A stretch of 64,000 nt of DNA from Paenibacillus sp. OV219 (GTDB lineage: Bacteria; Bacillota; Bacilli; Paenibacillales; Paenibacillaceae), in contig NZ_FOCJ01000010.1 of assembly GCF_900110075.1 (NCBI RefSeq), forward strand, positions 62,001 to 126,000, in the 5' to 3' direction. The notes under the pieces are model-generated. The model searched no databases and was not told where the DNA came from. It saw only the letters and a program-made list of their open reading frames with translations. Both the position numbers and the translations under genes were made by a program. The stretch's first letter is position 1. Each line of letters starts with the position of its first letter. This document shows positions 1 to 7,799 of this stretch, one piece after another.

Positions 1-146
1 AATCGGCTGTCTCGCATCAGCTCGGCTTTCTCCGTAATATTCGGCTCGTGAAGAAACGGCGTGAAGGTACGACGGTGTTCTACAGCTGCGACGATGAGCA
101 TGTCGTCTCGCTGCTGCACCAAGCGATCAATCACTGTGACCACTAG
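1..146 (+). CDS. ArsR/SmtB-family metal sensor, C-terminal part (CzrA-like)
   Basis: Partial gene; the reading frame enters the window at base 3 and ends at TAG 144-146, giving 47 residues. The visible part covers the recognition helix (SAVSHQL), the beta wing ([12 protein letters not shown]) and the last helix. That helix carries DEH followed 11 and 14 residues later by H and H, the same spacing as the alpha-5 zinc/cobalt site of CzrA (D84, H86, H97, H100). Family knowledge says such proteins release operator DNA when zinc binds. The exporter gene starts 16 bases after the stop, so sensor and exporter are probably one operon. The N-terminus and the promoter lie outside the window. Confidence 0.85.
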   Translation, partial: SAVSHQLGFLRNIRLVKKRREGTTVFYSCDDEHVVSLLHQAINHCDH

Positions 147-162
147 TTAGGAGGCTACCACG

Positions 163-1218
163 ATGCCCGACCATAAGCAGGACGATAATCATGAACACGA
201 CCATAAGCACGACCACGACCATGACCATGACCATGATCACAATGATTCGAATCATCAGCATGACCATTCGCATAAGCAGCAAAAGCAGCACAGTCATCAC
301 GGCCACCATCACCACCACGGCCACCATCATCACGGTCATGACCACGGCAGGGAAGGCAACAAAGCCGGGCTTGCGATTGCACTGATTATTACTTTCGGCA
401 TTATGCTGCTTGAATTTGTCGGCGGCTTCCTGACGAACAGCCTTGCGCTCCTGTCCGACTCCGGCCATATGCTGAGCGATGCCGGCGCGCTTGCGCTCAG
501 CTTGTTAGCGCTATGGCTTGCTGCGAAGCCATCAACCGCTCGAAGAACGTTCGGCAATCATCGCTTCGAAATTCTCGCCGCACTCTTCAACGGCGTTGCA
601 CTCTTCGTCATTGCTGCATTCATCGTCGTGGAAGCGATCAAGCGGCTGAACGATCCGCCAACAGTTGCCAGCGGTTCGATGATGATCATCGCAACGATTG
701 GGTTACTAGCCAACCTGGGCAGTGCTTGGGCGCTTATGCGCAAAGGCGATGTGAAGAACAACGTGAACCTGCGCAGCGCCTACTTGCACGTGCTCGGTGA
801 TGCCCTTGGCTCCATCGGCGCAATTGTTGCTGGCGCAGTCATGATGGCATTCGGCTGGTACGCCGCCGATCCCATCATCTCCGTTCTTGTGGCGCTGCTT
901 ATTCTTAAGAGCGCATGGGGAATTATTACGCATACCCTGCACATTCTGATGGAGGGAACGCCAGCCTCAGTTGATCAGCAAGAGGTGCGAGAAGCGCTGC
1001 TTGCCATCGAGGGCGTAACTGACATGCATGACCTTCATATATGGACGATTACGTCAGGCTTCGACGCCCTTAGCTGCCATTTGCAGATTACGGACGGCAA
1101 AGACAGCCAGACCGTTCTGCAGTCGGCAATTCATCTGCTCGCGAAGAAATTCCAGATTGAGCATGCGACCATCCAGGTTGAGGCAGCCGGCATTCAGCAC
1201 GAGAAATTGAAATGCTAA
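163..1218 (+). CDS. czcD: Cation diffusion facilitator zinc/cadmium/cobalt exporter (CzcD/ZitB type)
   Basis: 351-residue inner-membrane divalent-metal/proton antiporter. The first ~62 residues are an extreme His/Asp tract (HDH and HHGHHH runs), a probable cytosolic metal buffer. Six membrane helices follow, from about residue 67. Transport-site motifs are intact: HxxxD in helix 2 (H102, D106 in GHMLSDA) and HxxxD in helix 5 (H209, D213 in HVLGDAL). This His/Asp set is the one linked to zinc selectivity. The C-terminal ~90 residues (EGVTDMHDLHIWTITSG) form the cytosolic ferredoxin-like dimer domain. AGGAGG at 150-155 supports the ATG. It lies directly downstream of a CzrA-type sensor, which fits metal-induced expression. 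Metal specificity is inferred. Confidence 0.93.
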   Translation: MPDHKQDDNHEHDHKHDHDHDHDHDHNDSNHQHDHSHKQQKQHSHHGHHHHHGHHHHGHDHGREGNKAGLAIALIITFGIMLLEFVGGFLTNSLALLSDSGHMLSDAGALALSLLALWLAAKPSTARRTFGNHRFEILAALFNGVALFVIAAFIVVEAIKRLNDPPTVASGSMMIIATIGLLANLGSAWALMRKGDVKNNVNLRSAYLHVLGDALGSIGAIVAGAVMMAFGWYAADPIISVLVALLILKSAWGIITHTLHILMEGTPASVDQQEVREALLAIEGVTDMHDLHIWTITSGFDALSCHLQITDGKDSQTVLQSAIHLLAKKFQIEHATIQVEAAGIQHEKLKC

Positions 1219-1275
1219 AAGGCTTGATAGGCGACTTCGCTGCATAGACATGTAGTAGAGGAGCGTGAGTATCAA

Positions 1276-1623
1276 GTGGATAAGATGGTAAAACGGTACT
1301 ACCAGCTGAAGAAGAAGCAGAAGGAGCTTGAGCAGGAGCTTTCGGAGCTGAGGGGCGAGATTTTGACACACTGTTCTTCGCAAGGCGTATCGGAGCTCGA
1401 GACCCCGCGTTATATGGTCAAGATTGTCCATCAAGAGCGCAAGGAATATGACGATGACAAGCTGTATGCAGCGATTCCCGATCTTGAAGTGTGGCGGCTG
1501 CTCTCAAAGCCCGATACCTCCAAAATCGCTTCGCTCATCAAGCTAAACGTCATCACCGAAGAGAAAATTAAAGACACATTCTCGGTCAAACAAGTCTCGT
1601 TGCTCCAAGTGGAGAAGAAGTGA
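1276..1623 (+). CDS. Hypothetical protein with N-terminal coiled coil
   Basis: 115 residues, function not recognised. GTG start, chosen because AGAGGAG lies about 10 bases upstream at 1257-1263. Residues ~5-30 are charged with heptad-like spacing (KKKQKELEQELSELRGEI), so a short coiled coil is likely. The rest has no cysteine pair, signal peptide or membrane segment and is rich in Lys/Glu, which suggests a soluble cytosolic protein. It follows the zinc exporter by 57 bases and ends just before a strong terminator, so it may be transcribed with the metal genes. A phage-derived small structural or recombination-associated protein is possible, but nothing in the sequence proves it. Confidence 0.6.
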   Translation: MDKMVKRYYQLKKKQKELEQELSELRGEILTHCSSQGVSELETPRYMVKIVHQERKEYDDDKLYAAIPDLEVWRLLSKPDTSKIASLIKLNVITEEKIKDTFSVKQVSLLQVEKK

Positions 1624-1656
1624 GCGATGCGAATCATTCATAGCATTAACCTTCCG

Positions 1657-1690
1657 TCCAGGCGTTTCTCCGCGTCTGGATTTGTTTTTT
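1657..1690 (+). terminator. Rho-independent terminator
   Basis: An 8-bp stem (TCCAGGCG / CGTCTGGA, one G-U pair) around an 8-base loop is followed by TTTGTTTTTT. It closes the sensor-exporter-hypothetical unit. Confidence 0.85.
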
Positions 1691-1751
1691 ATGGTAGATT
1701 AGAAGAATGACTGGAAATCACTAATGCAAGGAATAAGGGGGAGCTAATGTT

Positions 1752-2978
1752 ATGAAACATACAACGTATTGGCTGGAAAATGTAAGACTTGAGACGGGAT
1801 TTCAGGTAGAGGACGGGCGCGTAACGGCGACGGAAACTGCAACGGGGAATATCAAGATTGATGGCGGCAAGGTCGCAGCCGTTACATTCGATCCGATTGC
1901 AGCGGACGATACGCTGCCGAAGCGGGACGCGAAGGGAGCACTGCTGCTGCCACCGTTCCGGGATGCGCATATTCACCTCGACAAGACGTATTATGGACGC
2001 CCTTGGCAGGCAGTGAAGCCGGCTCGCAGTATATTCGACCGGATAGAGGAAGAACGCCAGCTCTTGCCTAAGCTTCTGCCGACGGCAGCGGACAAAGCGA
2101 AGGAAATCTTGGAGCTGTTGCTTGGCTTCGGATCTACCTTCGTGCGGGGGCATGTCAATATTGAGCCGACGAGCGGCATGCGCGGGTTGGAAGCGGCGCA
2201 GGAGGCGCTTGCGGCTTATGCGGACAAGCTGAGCTATGAGCTTGTTGCATTCCCGCAGCACGGGCTGCTTCTCTCCGATTCGCGCGGCTTAGTGAAGCAA
2301 GCGATTGAGCTTGGCGCGACGCATGTCGGTGGGCTCGATCCAATTGCCGTCGACGGAGATATGGAGCGCTCACTCCACGCGATGATGGATATCGCGGTCG
2401 AGACCGACGCTGGCGTCGACTTGCATCTGCACGAGCAAGGCGCAGCGGGCTATGCCATTATGAACCGGCTAGCCGATCTGACGCTGGATGCCGGATGGAA
2501 GGGCAAAGTAACGGTTAGCCACGCATTCGGCTTCGCAAGCGGCACGCCGGCAGAGGCGGAGCAATTGGCGGAGCGGTTCGAGGAAGCAGGCATTTCGGTC
2601 GCTTCGACGGTACCGATAGGCAGAATGGTCATGCCGCTGCCGATGCTGCACAGCAAAGGCGTCAAGGTGGAGCTGGGAACGGACAGCTTGACAGACCACT
2701 GGTCACCTTGGGGCAATGGAGACAATCTGGAGAAGGCCGGACGGCTAGCTGAGCTGTACCATATGTCGGATGAGCTGTCATTGACGCGTGCGCTCCGTTT
2801 CATCACCGGAGGCGTGCTTCCGCTGAATGATGCCGGAGCGCGCGTATGGCCGGCTGTTGGCGACGACGCATCGGGCGTCCTCGTTCAGGCGAGCTGCTCG
2901 GCAGAGGCTGTTGCGCGGAGAGCGCCAAGAATCGCGAGCTTGCATAAGGGCGTTGTGAGCTGGGGGCAGCTGCAATAG
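1752..2978 (+). CDS. Metal-dependent amidohydrolase, cytosine deaminase-like
   Basis: 408 residues. Metal ligands of the amidohydrolase TIM barrel are visible: HIH in DAHIHLDK (about residues 72-74), HLHEQG, SHAFG and the late Asp in ELGTDSLTDHW. The overall pattern (short N-terminal beta domain, PPFRDAHIHLDK, then HLH and SHA) is that of the cytosine deaminase / N-isopropylammelide hydrolase branch (COG0402). Such enzymes hydrolyse an amidine or ring amino group on a nitrogen heterocycle in the cytosol. The exact substrate cannot be told. AGGGGGAG ends about 8 bases before the ATG. The next gene, a lipoprotein, starts 16 bases downstream. Confidence 0.8.
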   Translation: MKHTTYWLENVRLETGFQVEDGRVTATETATGNIKIDGGKVAAVTFDPIAADDTLPKRDAKGALLLPPFRDAHIHLDKTYYGRPWQAVKPARSIFDRIEEERQLLPKLLPTAADKAKEILELLLGFGSTFVRGHVNIEPTSGMRGLEAAQEALAAYADKLSYELVAFPQHGLLLSDSRGLVKQAIELGATHVGGLDPIAVDGDMERSLHAMMDIAVETDAGVDLHLHEQGAAGYAIMNRLADLTLDAGWKGKVTVSHAFGFASGTPAEAEQLAERFEEAGISVASTVPIGRMVMPLPMLHSKGVKVELGTDSLTDHWSPWGNGDNLEKAGRLAELYHMSDELSLTRALRFITGGVLPLNDAGARVWPAVGDDASGVLVQASCSAEAVARRAPRIASLHKGVVSWGQLQ

Positions 2979-2994
2979 CAGAGGGGTGTAGGCA

Positions 2995-3432
2995 ATGTTC
3001 AAGCATATCTGTTTGACAGCCGCTGTTCTTGTCATATCTCTGCTGTGTGTCTCTTGCGCGAATGAGGACAAGCAGGAGCTCGTCCTCTCCAAACAAAGCT
3101 ACGTCCGTTGGCATGAAGCCGATCAGCGGCTGGAGGTTTATGCGGTCGTGGTGAATCAGTCGAAGGCTCCGCTATCGTTCCGCGCGACCGATGTGATGCT
3201 CCGTCCAGAGCTGAGAGATGCCACTGGCATAGAGCGGTTGGAATTGACGGCAGACGATAGGCACGGAACGCCGCCATTTACCCTAAATCCGCATGACGAG
3301 ACCGTGTTTCAGCAGTTCTTTCGCACAAACCAGCCGCTAACCCAGCAGCTCTTGCAGAGCGGTGTCGGAATTGAGCTGAGTACAGACGATAAAGGCTCCC
3401 TAATCCCTATCCAATACGGGGAAATTCAATAA
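2995..3432 (+). CDS. Hypothetical lipoprotein
   Basis: 145 residues. An N-terminal hydrophobic segment (CLTAAVLVISLL) ends in CVSC, a slightly unusual lipobox because position -3 is Cys, so lipidation is likely but not certain. The mature part (VYAVVVNQSKAPLSFRATDVMLRPEL) looks like a small beta-sandwich of the FxLYD/BsuPI kind, which many Firmicute surface lipoproteins carry. No catalytic motif is seen. AGAGGGG lies about 8 bases before the ATG. It probably forms an operon with the amidohydrolase. Function unknown. Confidence 0.65.
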   Translation: MFKHICLTAAVLVISLLCVSCANEDKQELVLSKQSYVRWHEADQRLEVYAVVVNQSKAPLSFRATDVMLRPELRDATGIERLELTADDRHGTPPFTLNPHDETVFQQFFRTNQPLTQQLLQSGVGIELSTDDKGSLIPIQYGEIQ

Positions 3433-3533
3433 AATTCGACGTCCAGCGAGAGGAAATTCGATTGCGTTTGCAGAATGATTACAACAGCTTAGAAAGTAGC
3501 AGGTGCAGATGTATAAGGAGCTGAACGTCCAAG

Positions 3534-5165
3534 ATGAATAATAATAGCTTTCATCTGCAAATTGGCCAGATGCTGGATGAAATTTCAGATACCGTTTTCA
3601 TTATGAAAGTAAACGGTATGGAGCTGACCTACTACTATATGAATCGTGCTGCATCGCTTTTGACGAACATTACAATGGAAGATGCGGCTGGTAAAACCTT
3701 TTTTGAACGTTATGAAACTCCGATGGCCGATTATCTGTACAGAAAATACGGTAAGGTGCTAACCGAGCGAACGGTCATTCGTTACGAGGACGGCGTTGTC
3801 ATGCCGAATGGCACGATGAGCGGCGAGACGGTACTGACGCCTATTTACGACGAATCCGGTGCGATTGCCTATATTTTCTCCGTTACAAGGGACATTACGG
3901 ATCGCAAGAACTATGAGAATTTGCTTATCCACTATGCCTATCACGATGATTTGTGTCTGCTCTATAATCGCAGATACTTGCTTGAGCAGACCGGAGCCGC
4001 TGAGGCGTTGTTTCTGCTGGATCTAGACTGCTTCAAGAACATTAATGATACATTCGGACACGATGCCGGCGATACGGTCCTCATTGAGGCAGCGACTCGC
4101 CTGCACGCGGCGTTCGGCCCTGAATATACACTCGTGCGGCTTGGCGGCGATGAGTTCATCGTTGCGGCGAGCAAGCAGGTGAATCCGGAAGAGACAGCAA
4201 TGCTGATTATGCAGCTGTTCAAGCCGCCTTTTGACGTGAAAGAGCAGCAGTTAAAGCTTAGCGTCAGTGTGGGCGTCGCCACCCGGCAGGATGGAGAAGA
4301 TATTCCGACACTGCTGAAGCAGGCGGATATTGCGCTCTATAAAGCGAAGGGGGCCGGGCGAAAAGGCTACCATATCTACGAGTCGACCTCCAAATACGAT
4401 CATGTCGAGAACTTCATTCATGAGCTTGCGCTTGCAAACGCAATTGAACTGCAGGAGTTTGAGCTCTATTATCAGCTGATCTACAGTCCTCGGCAGGAGC
4501 GGGTCGTTGGGGCGGAAGCGCTGCTGCGCTGGAACCGGACAGGGATTGGCATCGTATCGCCGGCTGACTTTATACCTGTAACGGAGCAGACCGGCCTTAT
4601 CGTACCGATCGGCTATTGGGTCATTCAGCAAGCATGCCGCGACTGGCATCGACTTGTTGCACGTTATGGCATCGACTTTAAAGTGTCGGTTAACATTTCG
4701 AGCGTGCAGCTGTCGGAGCCGAATTTTGTCGAGCGTGTTATTGAGATCGTGGTGAGTGAAGGAGTCCCTGCGCAAGGCATTGAGCTTGAGTTGACCGAAA
4801 GCTCGGTCATTCATCATTATCAACAGGTGGAGCAGATGCTTGAGCAGCTCCGTGCAGTCGGCTTTACGATTGCGCTTGATGACTTCGGCACGGGTTACTC
4901 GTCGCTCAGCATGCTGACGCTGCTGCCGATTGATAAGCTGAAGATCGACCGCTCCTTCATCCGCGATATGAATCAGTCGCTTTTCTCAGCAATGCTTGTT
5001 ATGGCAGAAGCGCTGCACATGAAGGTCATTGCCGAAGGGGTGGAGGATGCAGCGCAGTATCACATGCTCAAAGAGATGAATTGCTGGGGCCTGCAAGGCT
5101 ACTTGATTAACAAACCGATTGCTCTGGATGACTTATTGCAACACGCTGTTCCGCAAATGCAGTAA
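3534..5165 (+). CDS. PAS-GGDEF-EAL cyclic-di-GMP signalling protein
   Basis: 543 residues in three domains: PAS (about 10-125, ending DITDRKNYE), diguanylate cyclase (about 135-285) and EAL phosphodiesterase (about 300-540). GGDEF is intact near residue 204 (RLGGDEF). No RxxD inhibitory site lies five residues upstream, so product inhibition through the usual I-site is unlikely. The EAL domain keeps its key residues: EALLRW (~327), VNIS, ELTES, DDFGTG, KIDRSF and AEGVE. Both making and breaking of c-di-GMP are therefore possible, with the PAS domain as input. No membrane helix is seen, so it is probably cytosolic. AAGGAG precedes the ATG. Confidence 0.92.
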   Translation: MNNNSFHLQIGQMLDEISDTVFIMKVNGMELTYYYMNRAASLLTNITMEDAAGKTFFERYETPMADYLYRKYGKVLTERTVIRYEDGVVMPNGTMSGETVLTPIYDESGAIAYIFSVTRDITDRKNYENLLIHYAYHDDLCLLYNRRYLLEQTGAAEALFLLDLDCFKNINDTFGHDAGDTVLIEAATRLHAAFGPEYTLVRLGGDEFIVAASKQVNPEETAMLIMQLFKPPFDVKEQQLKLSVSVGVATRQDGEDIPTLLKQADIALYKAKGAGRKGYHIYESTSKYDHVENFIHELALANAIELQEFELYYQLIYSPRQERVVGAEALLRWNRTGIGIVSPADFIPVTEQTGLIVPIGYWVIQQACRDWHRLVARYGIDFKVSVNISSVQLSEPNFVERVIEIVVSEGVPAQGIELELTESSVIHHYQQVEQMLEQLRAVGFTIALDDFGTGYSSLSMLTLLPIDKLKIDRSFIRDMNQSLFSAMLVMAEALHMKVIAEGVEDAAQYHMLKEMNCWGLQGYLINKPIALDDLLQHAVPQMQ

Positions 5166-5187
5166 TTTCAAGGAGGCGCATGCATCC

Positions 5188-6228
5188 ATGACGAAGCGGG
5201 TACTCATTATTGGAGGAACGGGCTTGATCAGCACAGCGATCACGAAACAGCTGCTTGCCCGCAGTGATGTAGAAGTGTGGCATTACAATCGGGGCCTTGG
5301 AAATCAGGCAGAGGTTAGCGAAGGTGTGCGGACGATCCATGGTGACCGAACAGACTATGCACGGTTCGAGGCTCAAATGGCGGAAGCTGGACCCTTCGAC
5401 GGTGTCATCGACATGATTGGGTTTAAGGCGGAAGAGGCGGAGAGCGCGGTTCGCGCTTTTCACGGCCGTGTTGGTCATTACATCTACTGCAGCACGGTGG
5501 ATGTTTATAGTAAGCAAGGCAACGCCTATCCTGTTGCGGAAGATGGAGAGCGTAATGCGAGCCCATCTTTTCCGTATGCGTATAACAAAGTATTGAGCGA
5601 AAATATTTTGTTTGCCGCCCATGACGCAGAGCGGTTCCCCGTGACGATAATACGCCCCGCACAGACGTATGGCGGAAGCGGTACTGCGGTGCCGTCCGTA
5701 GCCGATGGCAATTATCAGATGAAGCGGCTGCGGGAAGGGCGTCCGATCATTGTTCACGGCGATGGCATGTCCATCTGGGTGGCGTGTCACCGCGACGATG
5801 TGGCTCGCGCTTTCGTGAACGCGATTGGCAACGAGGTGGCGCTGGGCAAAGCGTACAATGTGACGGGCGAAGAGTGGATGACGTATGACCGGTACTGGCG
5901 GATTGTCGCTCAGGAACTTGGCGTACGCGAGCCGTCTATTGTCCATATCCCGACGGATCTGCTTGGCAAGCTGCTGCCGAAGAGGGCGGAATGGTGCGTG
6001 GAGAACTTCCGCTATAACAACATCTATGACAACAGTGCGGCGCGGCGGGATTTGGATTTCCGCTACACGGTAACGTGGGAGGAAGGCATACGGGATGTAA
6101 TTCGTGTGCTGGATGAGAGCGGGGCTATTGAAGCGGCAGGCGAACGTCCGTGGTATGATGCGCTGCTCACGTCATGGTCGGAGGCAGAATGTCTGATGGA
6201 AGTAAAGATGGTTGGCATGGATGACTGA
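5188..6228 (+). CDS. NAD-dependent epimerase/dehydratase-type SDR
   Basis: 346 residues from the ATG at 5188, chosen because AAGGAGG lies 11 bases upstream; the frame stays open further 5-prime inside the previous gene. Rossmann motif GGTGLIS is at the very N-terminus and the extended-SDR YxxxK pair is present in PYAYNKVLSE. TYGGSG and the HRDDVARAFV segment are typical of nucleotide-sugar epimerase relatives. The substrate is not determinable. A paralogue lies on the opposite strand at 61883-62890 with the same plan (GGTG, HGDR/NGDR, IDMI, CSTV). Confidence 0.82.
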   Translation: MTKRVLIIGGTGLISTAITKQLLARSDVEVWHYNRGLGNQAEVSEGVRTIHGDRTDYARFEAQMAEAGPFDGVIDMIGFKAEEAESAVRAFHGRVGHYIYCSTVDVYSKQGNAYPVAEDGERNASPSFPYAYNKVLSENILFAAHDAERFPVTIIRPAQTYGGSGTAVPSVADGNYQMKRLREGRPIIVHGDGMSIWVACHRDDVARAFVNAIGNEVALGKAYNVTGEEWMTYDRYWRIVAQELGVREPSIVHIPTDLLGKLLPKRAEWCVENFRYNNIYDNSAARRDLDFRYTVTWEEGIRDVIRVLDESGAIEAAGERPWYDALLTSWSEAECLMEVKMVGMDD

Positions 6229-6279
6229 GCCGAACGCAAACCACGCAATCCTAGTACCAACCATACGGTGCCTACGATT

Positions 6280-6302
6280 CCACACCATGGATGTGGTATA
6301 AT
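6280..6302 (+). promoter_or_regulatory. Putative promoter with overlapping dyad upstream of GNAT gene
   Basis: CCACA-N7-TGTGG at 6280-6296 abuts a perfect TATAAT at 6297-6302. No good -35 hexamer is visible at 17 bases, which would suit an activator- or repressor-bound dyad. Inference only. Confidence 0.35.
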
Positions 6303-6341
6303 GATCGCTCATGAAGTCACGAAGCAAAGGTGGTAGTGGGC

Positions 6342-6791
6342 ATGTTGATTGATATACACGCAAGACTGGATGAGGAAGCAATTCAGGAACTTCTCGGCTG
6401 GGCTGTGTTTCCCGAGCCTGAGCATTTGGAGCGTGCGATTAGTTTGTACAAGAATGGCGCGACAGGCGAAGGCGGACACAAGCTGCTCGGCTACGAATCC
6501 GAGAATGAAGTTATCGGCTTGATCGGCTATCACTACGTGAACAGCGATACGATTGAGATTGACCATATTGCCGTTACGCCTTCCGATCGAAACAAAGGCT
6601 ACGGCAGAGGGCTCATTCTTGAGCTGCTGGAGCTGGAGAAGCCGAGCGTGCTCATCGCGGAGACAGACGACAGTGCGGTCGACTTCTACCGCAGCAGCCG
6701 GTTCACCGTTGAGAGCCTGGGGGAGAAATACCCCGGCACCGAGCGGTATAAATGCACGTACTATGCAGACGATGAAGATGAGGATGCATAG
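6342..6791 (+). CDS. GNAT-family N-acetyltransferase
   Basis: 149 residues from ATG 6342, preferred because AAAGGTGG lies about 8 bases upstream; an in-frame GTG at 6330 overlaps this ribosome binding site. Motif A of the acetyl-CoA fold is clear: IDHIAVTPSDRNKGYGRG, with the pyrophosphate-binding R/NxxGxG loop. Motif B follows (DDSAVDFYRSSRF). The C-terminal tail is acidic (DDEDEDA). The acceptor substrate is unknown. A TATAAT element sits about 40 bases upstream of the start (6297-6302). Confidence 0.85.
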   Translation: MLIDIHARLDEEAIQELLGWAVFPEPEHLERAISLYKNGATGEGGHKLLGYESENEVIGLIGYHYVNSDTIEIDHIAVTPSDRNKGYGRGLILELLELEKPSVLIAETDDSAVDFYRSSRFTVESLGEKYPGTERYKCTYYADDEDEDA

Positions 6792-6804
6792 GGGTAGCAG
6801 AAGG

Positions 6805-6850
6805 AAAGGACTTCCCGGCTCACGCTTGGCGTGGGGGGGAGGTCCTTTTT
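6805..6850 (+). terminator. Rho-independent terminator
   Basis: AAAGGAC / GTCCTTT forms the outer stem and CACGC-TTG-GCGTG the inner stem, followed by a T run. It ends the GNAT transcript and marks the start of the repeat tract. Confidence 0.8.
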
Positions 6851-6885
6851 GTCGTTGTTGTTGAGCGTGTGCGATTGCTTGCTTC

Positions 6886-7510
6886 GCGAGAGAGCGTATA
6901 TGATCACTCAGCGCGTAAAAAGCACGAATCGGGAGCTGAGAGAACGTATGTGATCTCTCAGCAATGAAAAGCGAAGGCTTACGCTTAAAAGGACCTCCGA
7001 GAGAGCGTATATGATCTCTCAGCGTGCCAAAAGCGTGAATCGGGAGCTGAGAGAAGGTATGTGATCTCTCAGCAATGAAAAGCGCAGGATTACGCTTGAA
7101 AGGACCTCCGAGAGAGCGTATATGATCTCTCAGCGTGCAAAAAGCATCGGCAGGCGTGGGCTCTGAGAGTCGAATTTTGCGTCTCTCGGAGCAAAACTGC
7201 GGCTGTTTTTGGACTGAGAGTAGTGTTTTCCGACTCTCAGAGTTCGCAGCAGCCCCAATTGGCAAACGTGAAGGCGCCATTTGCTCAGCTTCAGTCGAGG
7301 CTAAAGTTAGTATGGTTAACTGTTGAGAGATCATATGTGATCTCTCAGCAGCTGTTTAGCATAATTTCATAGCTGAGAGAACCTATATGTTCTCTCAGCA
7401 AGAGAATGCGCAGAATCCCGCTCGAAAGGACCTACGAGAGAGTGTATATGATCTCTCACTGTGCGCAAAGCACAAATCGAGAGCTGAGAGAACGTATATG
7501 ATCTCTCAGC
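6886..7510. repeat. Cluster of eleven short palindromic repeats (28-bp family and a variant)
   Basis: Nine copies of a 28-bp inverted repeat, GCTGAGAGA-N10-TCTCTCAGC with loop close to ACGTATATGA: 6886-6912, 6935-6962, 6997-7023, 7046-7073, 7108-7134, 7322-7349, 7372-7399, 7434-7460 and 7483-7510. Copies beginning CGAGAGA are slightly less symmetric. Two variant dyads lie between them: 7160-7192 (GCTCTGAGAG / CTCTCGGAGC) and 7213-7240 (CTGAGAGT / ACTCTCAG), with loops containing ATTTTG or GTTTTC. No protein reading of the tract is convincing. Related copies occur near 13.06, 32.53 and 61.6-61.8 kb. Each would fold as a hairpin in RNA. Confidence 0.9.
6887..7134. repeat. 111-bp tandem repeat containing two palindromes per unit
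   Basis: The unit starting at 6887 recurs at 6998 and again, partly, at 7109, an exact 111-bp period. Each full unit holds one CGAGAGAGCG-type palindrome, the link CGTGAATCGGGAG or similar, one GCTGAGAGA-type palindrome and the link AATGAAAAGCG...AAAGGACCTC. A diverged further copy covers about 7424-7510. Confidence 0.85.
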
Positions 7511-7799
7511 ATTTTTTAGCATGAAATGGCAAGGCGCGCAACGCTGTCGCTTGGCGATCTTGCCAATGGCGAGCAGCATCCAAACTATGCCTAGCTGCTA
7601 GTTTCTATGAGTTCTGCTTCACAGCTGGAGGAGGGTAACCACATGGTATCTACATCAATCCAGTACCATTTTGACACTCCCTAAAAAGGTGATAATTCCC
7701 TTATAGCGAGGTGGGCTTTGCAACGTACAGAAGGGGTGTTATCTTGAAAGCTAAGAAAGTATTGTGCTGAACTCCATACGAAATGAGGGAATTGATAGC

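Noticed and set aside
155-557. Long minus-strand frames opposite the CDF exporter
   Set aside because: Shadows of the His-codon tract (CAT/CAC reads as ATG/GTG on the other strand, giving Met/Val runs).
6886-7510. CRISPR array
   Set aside because: Repeats are palindromes in nearly tandem larger units, the intervening DNA is itself repeated rather than unique, and no cas gene is present.
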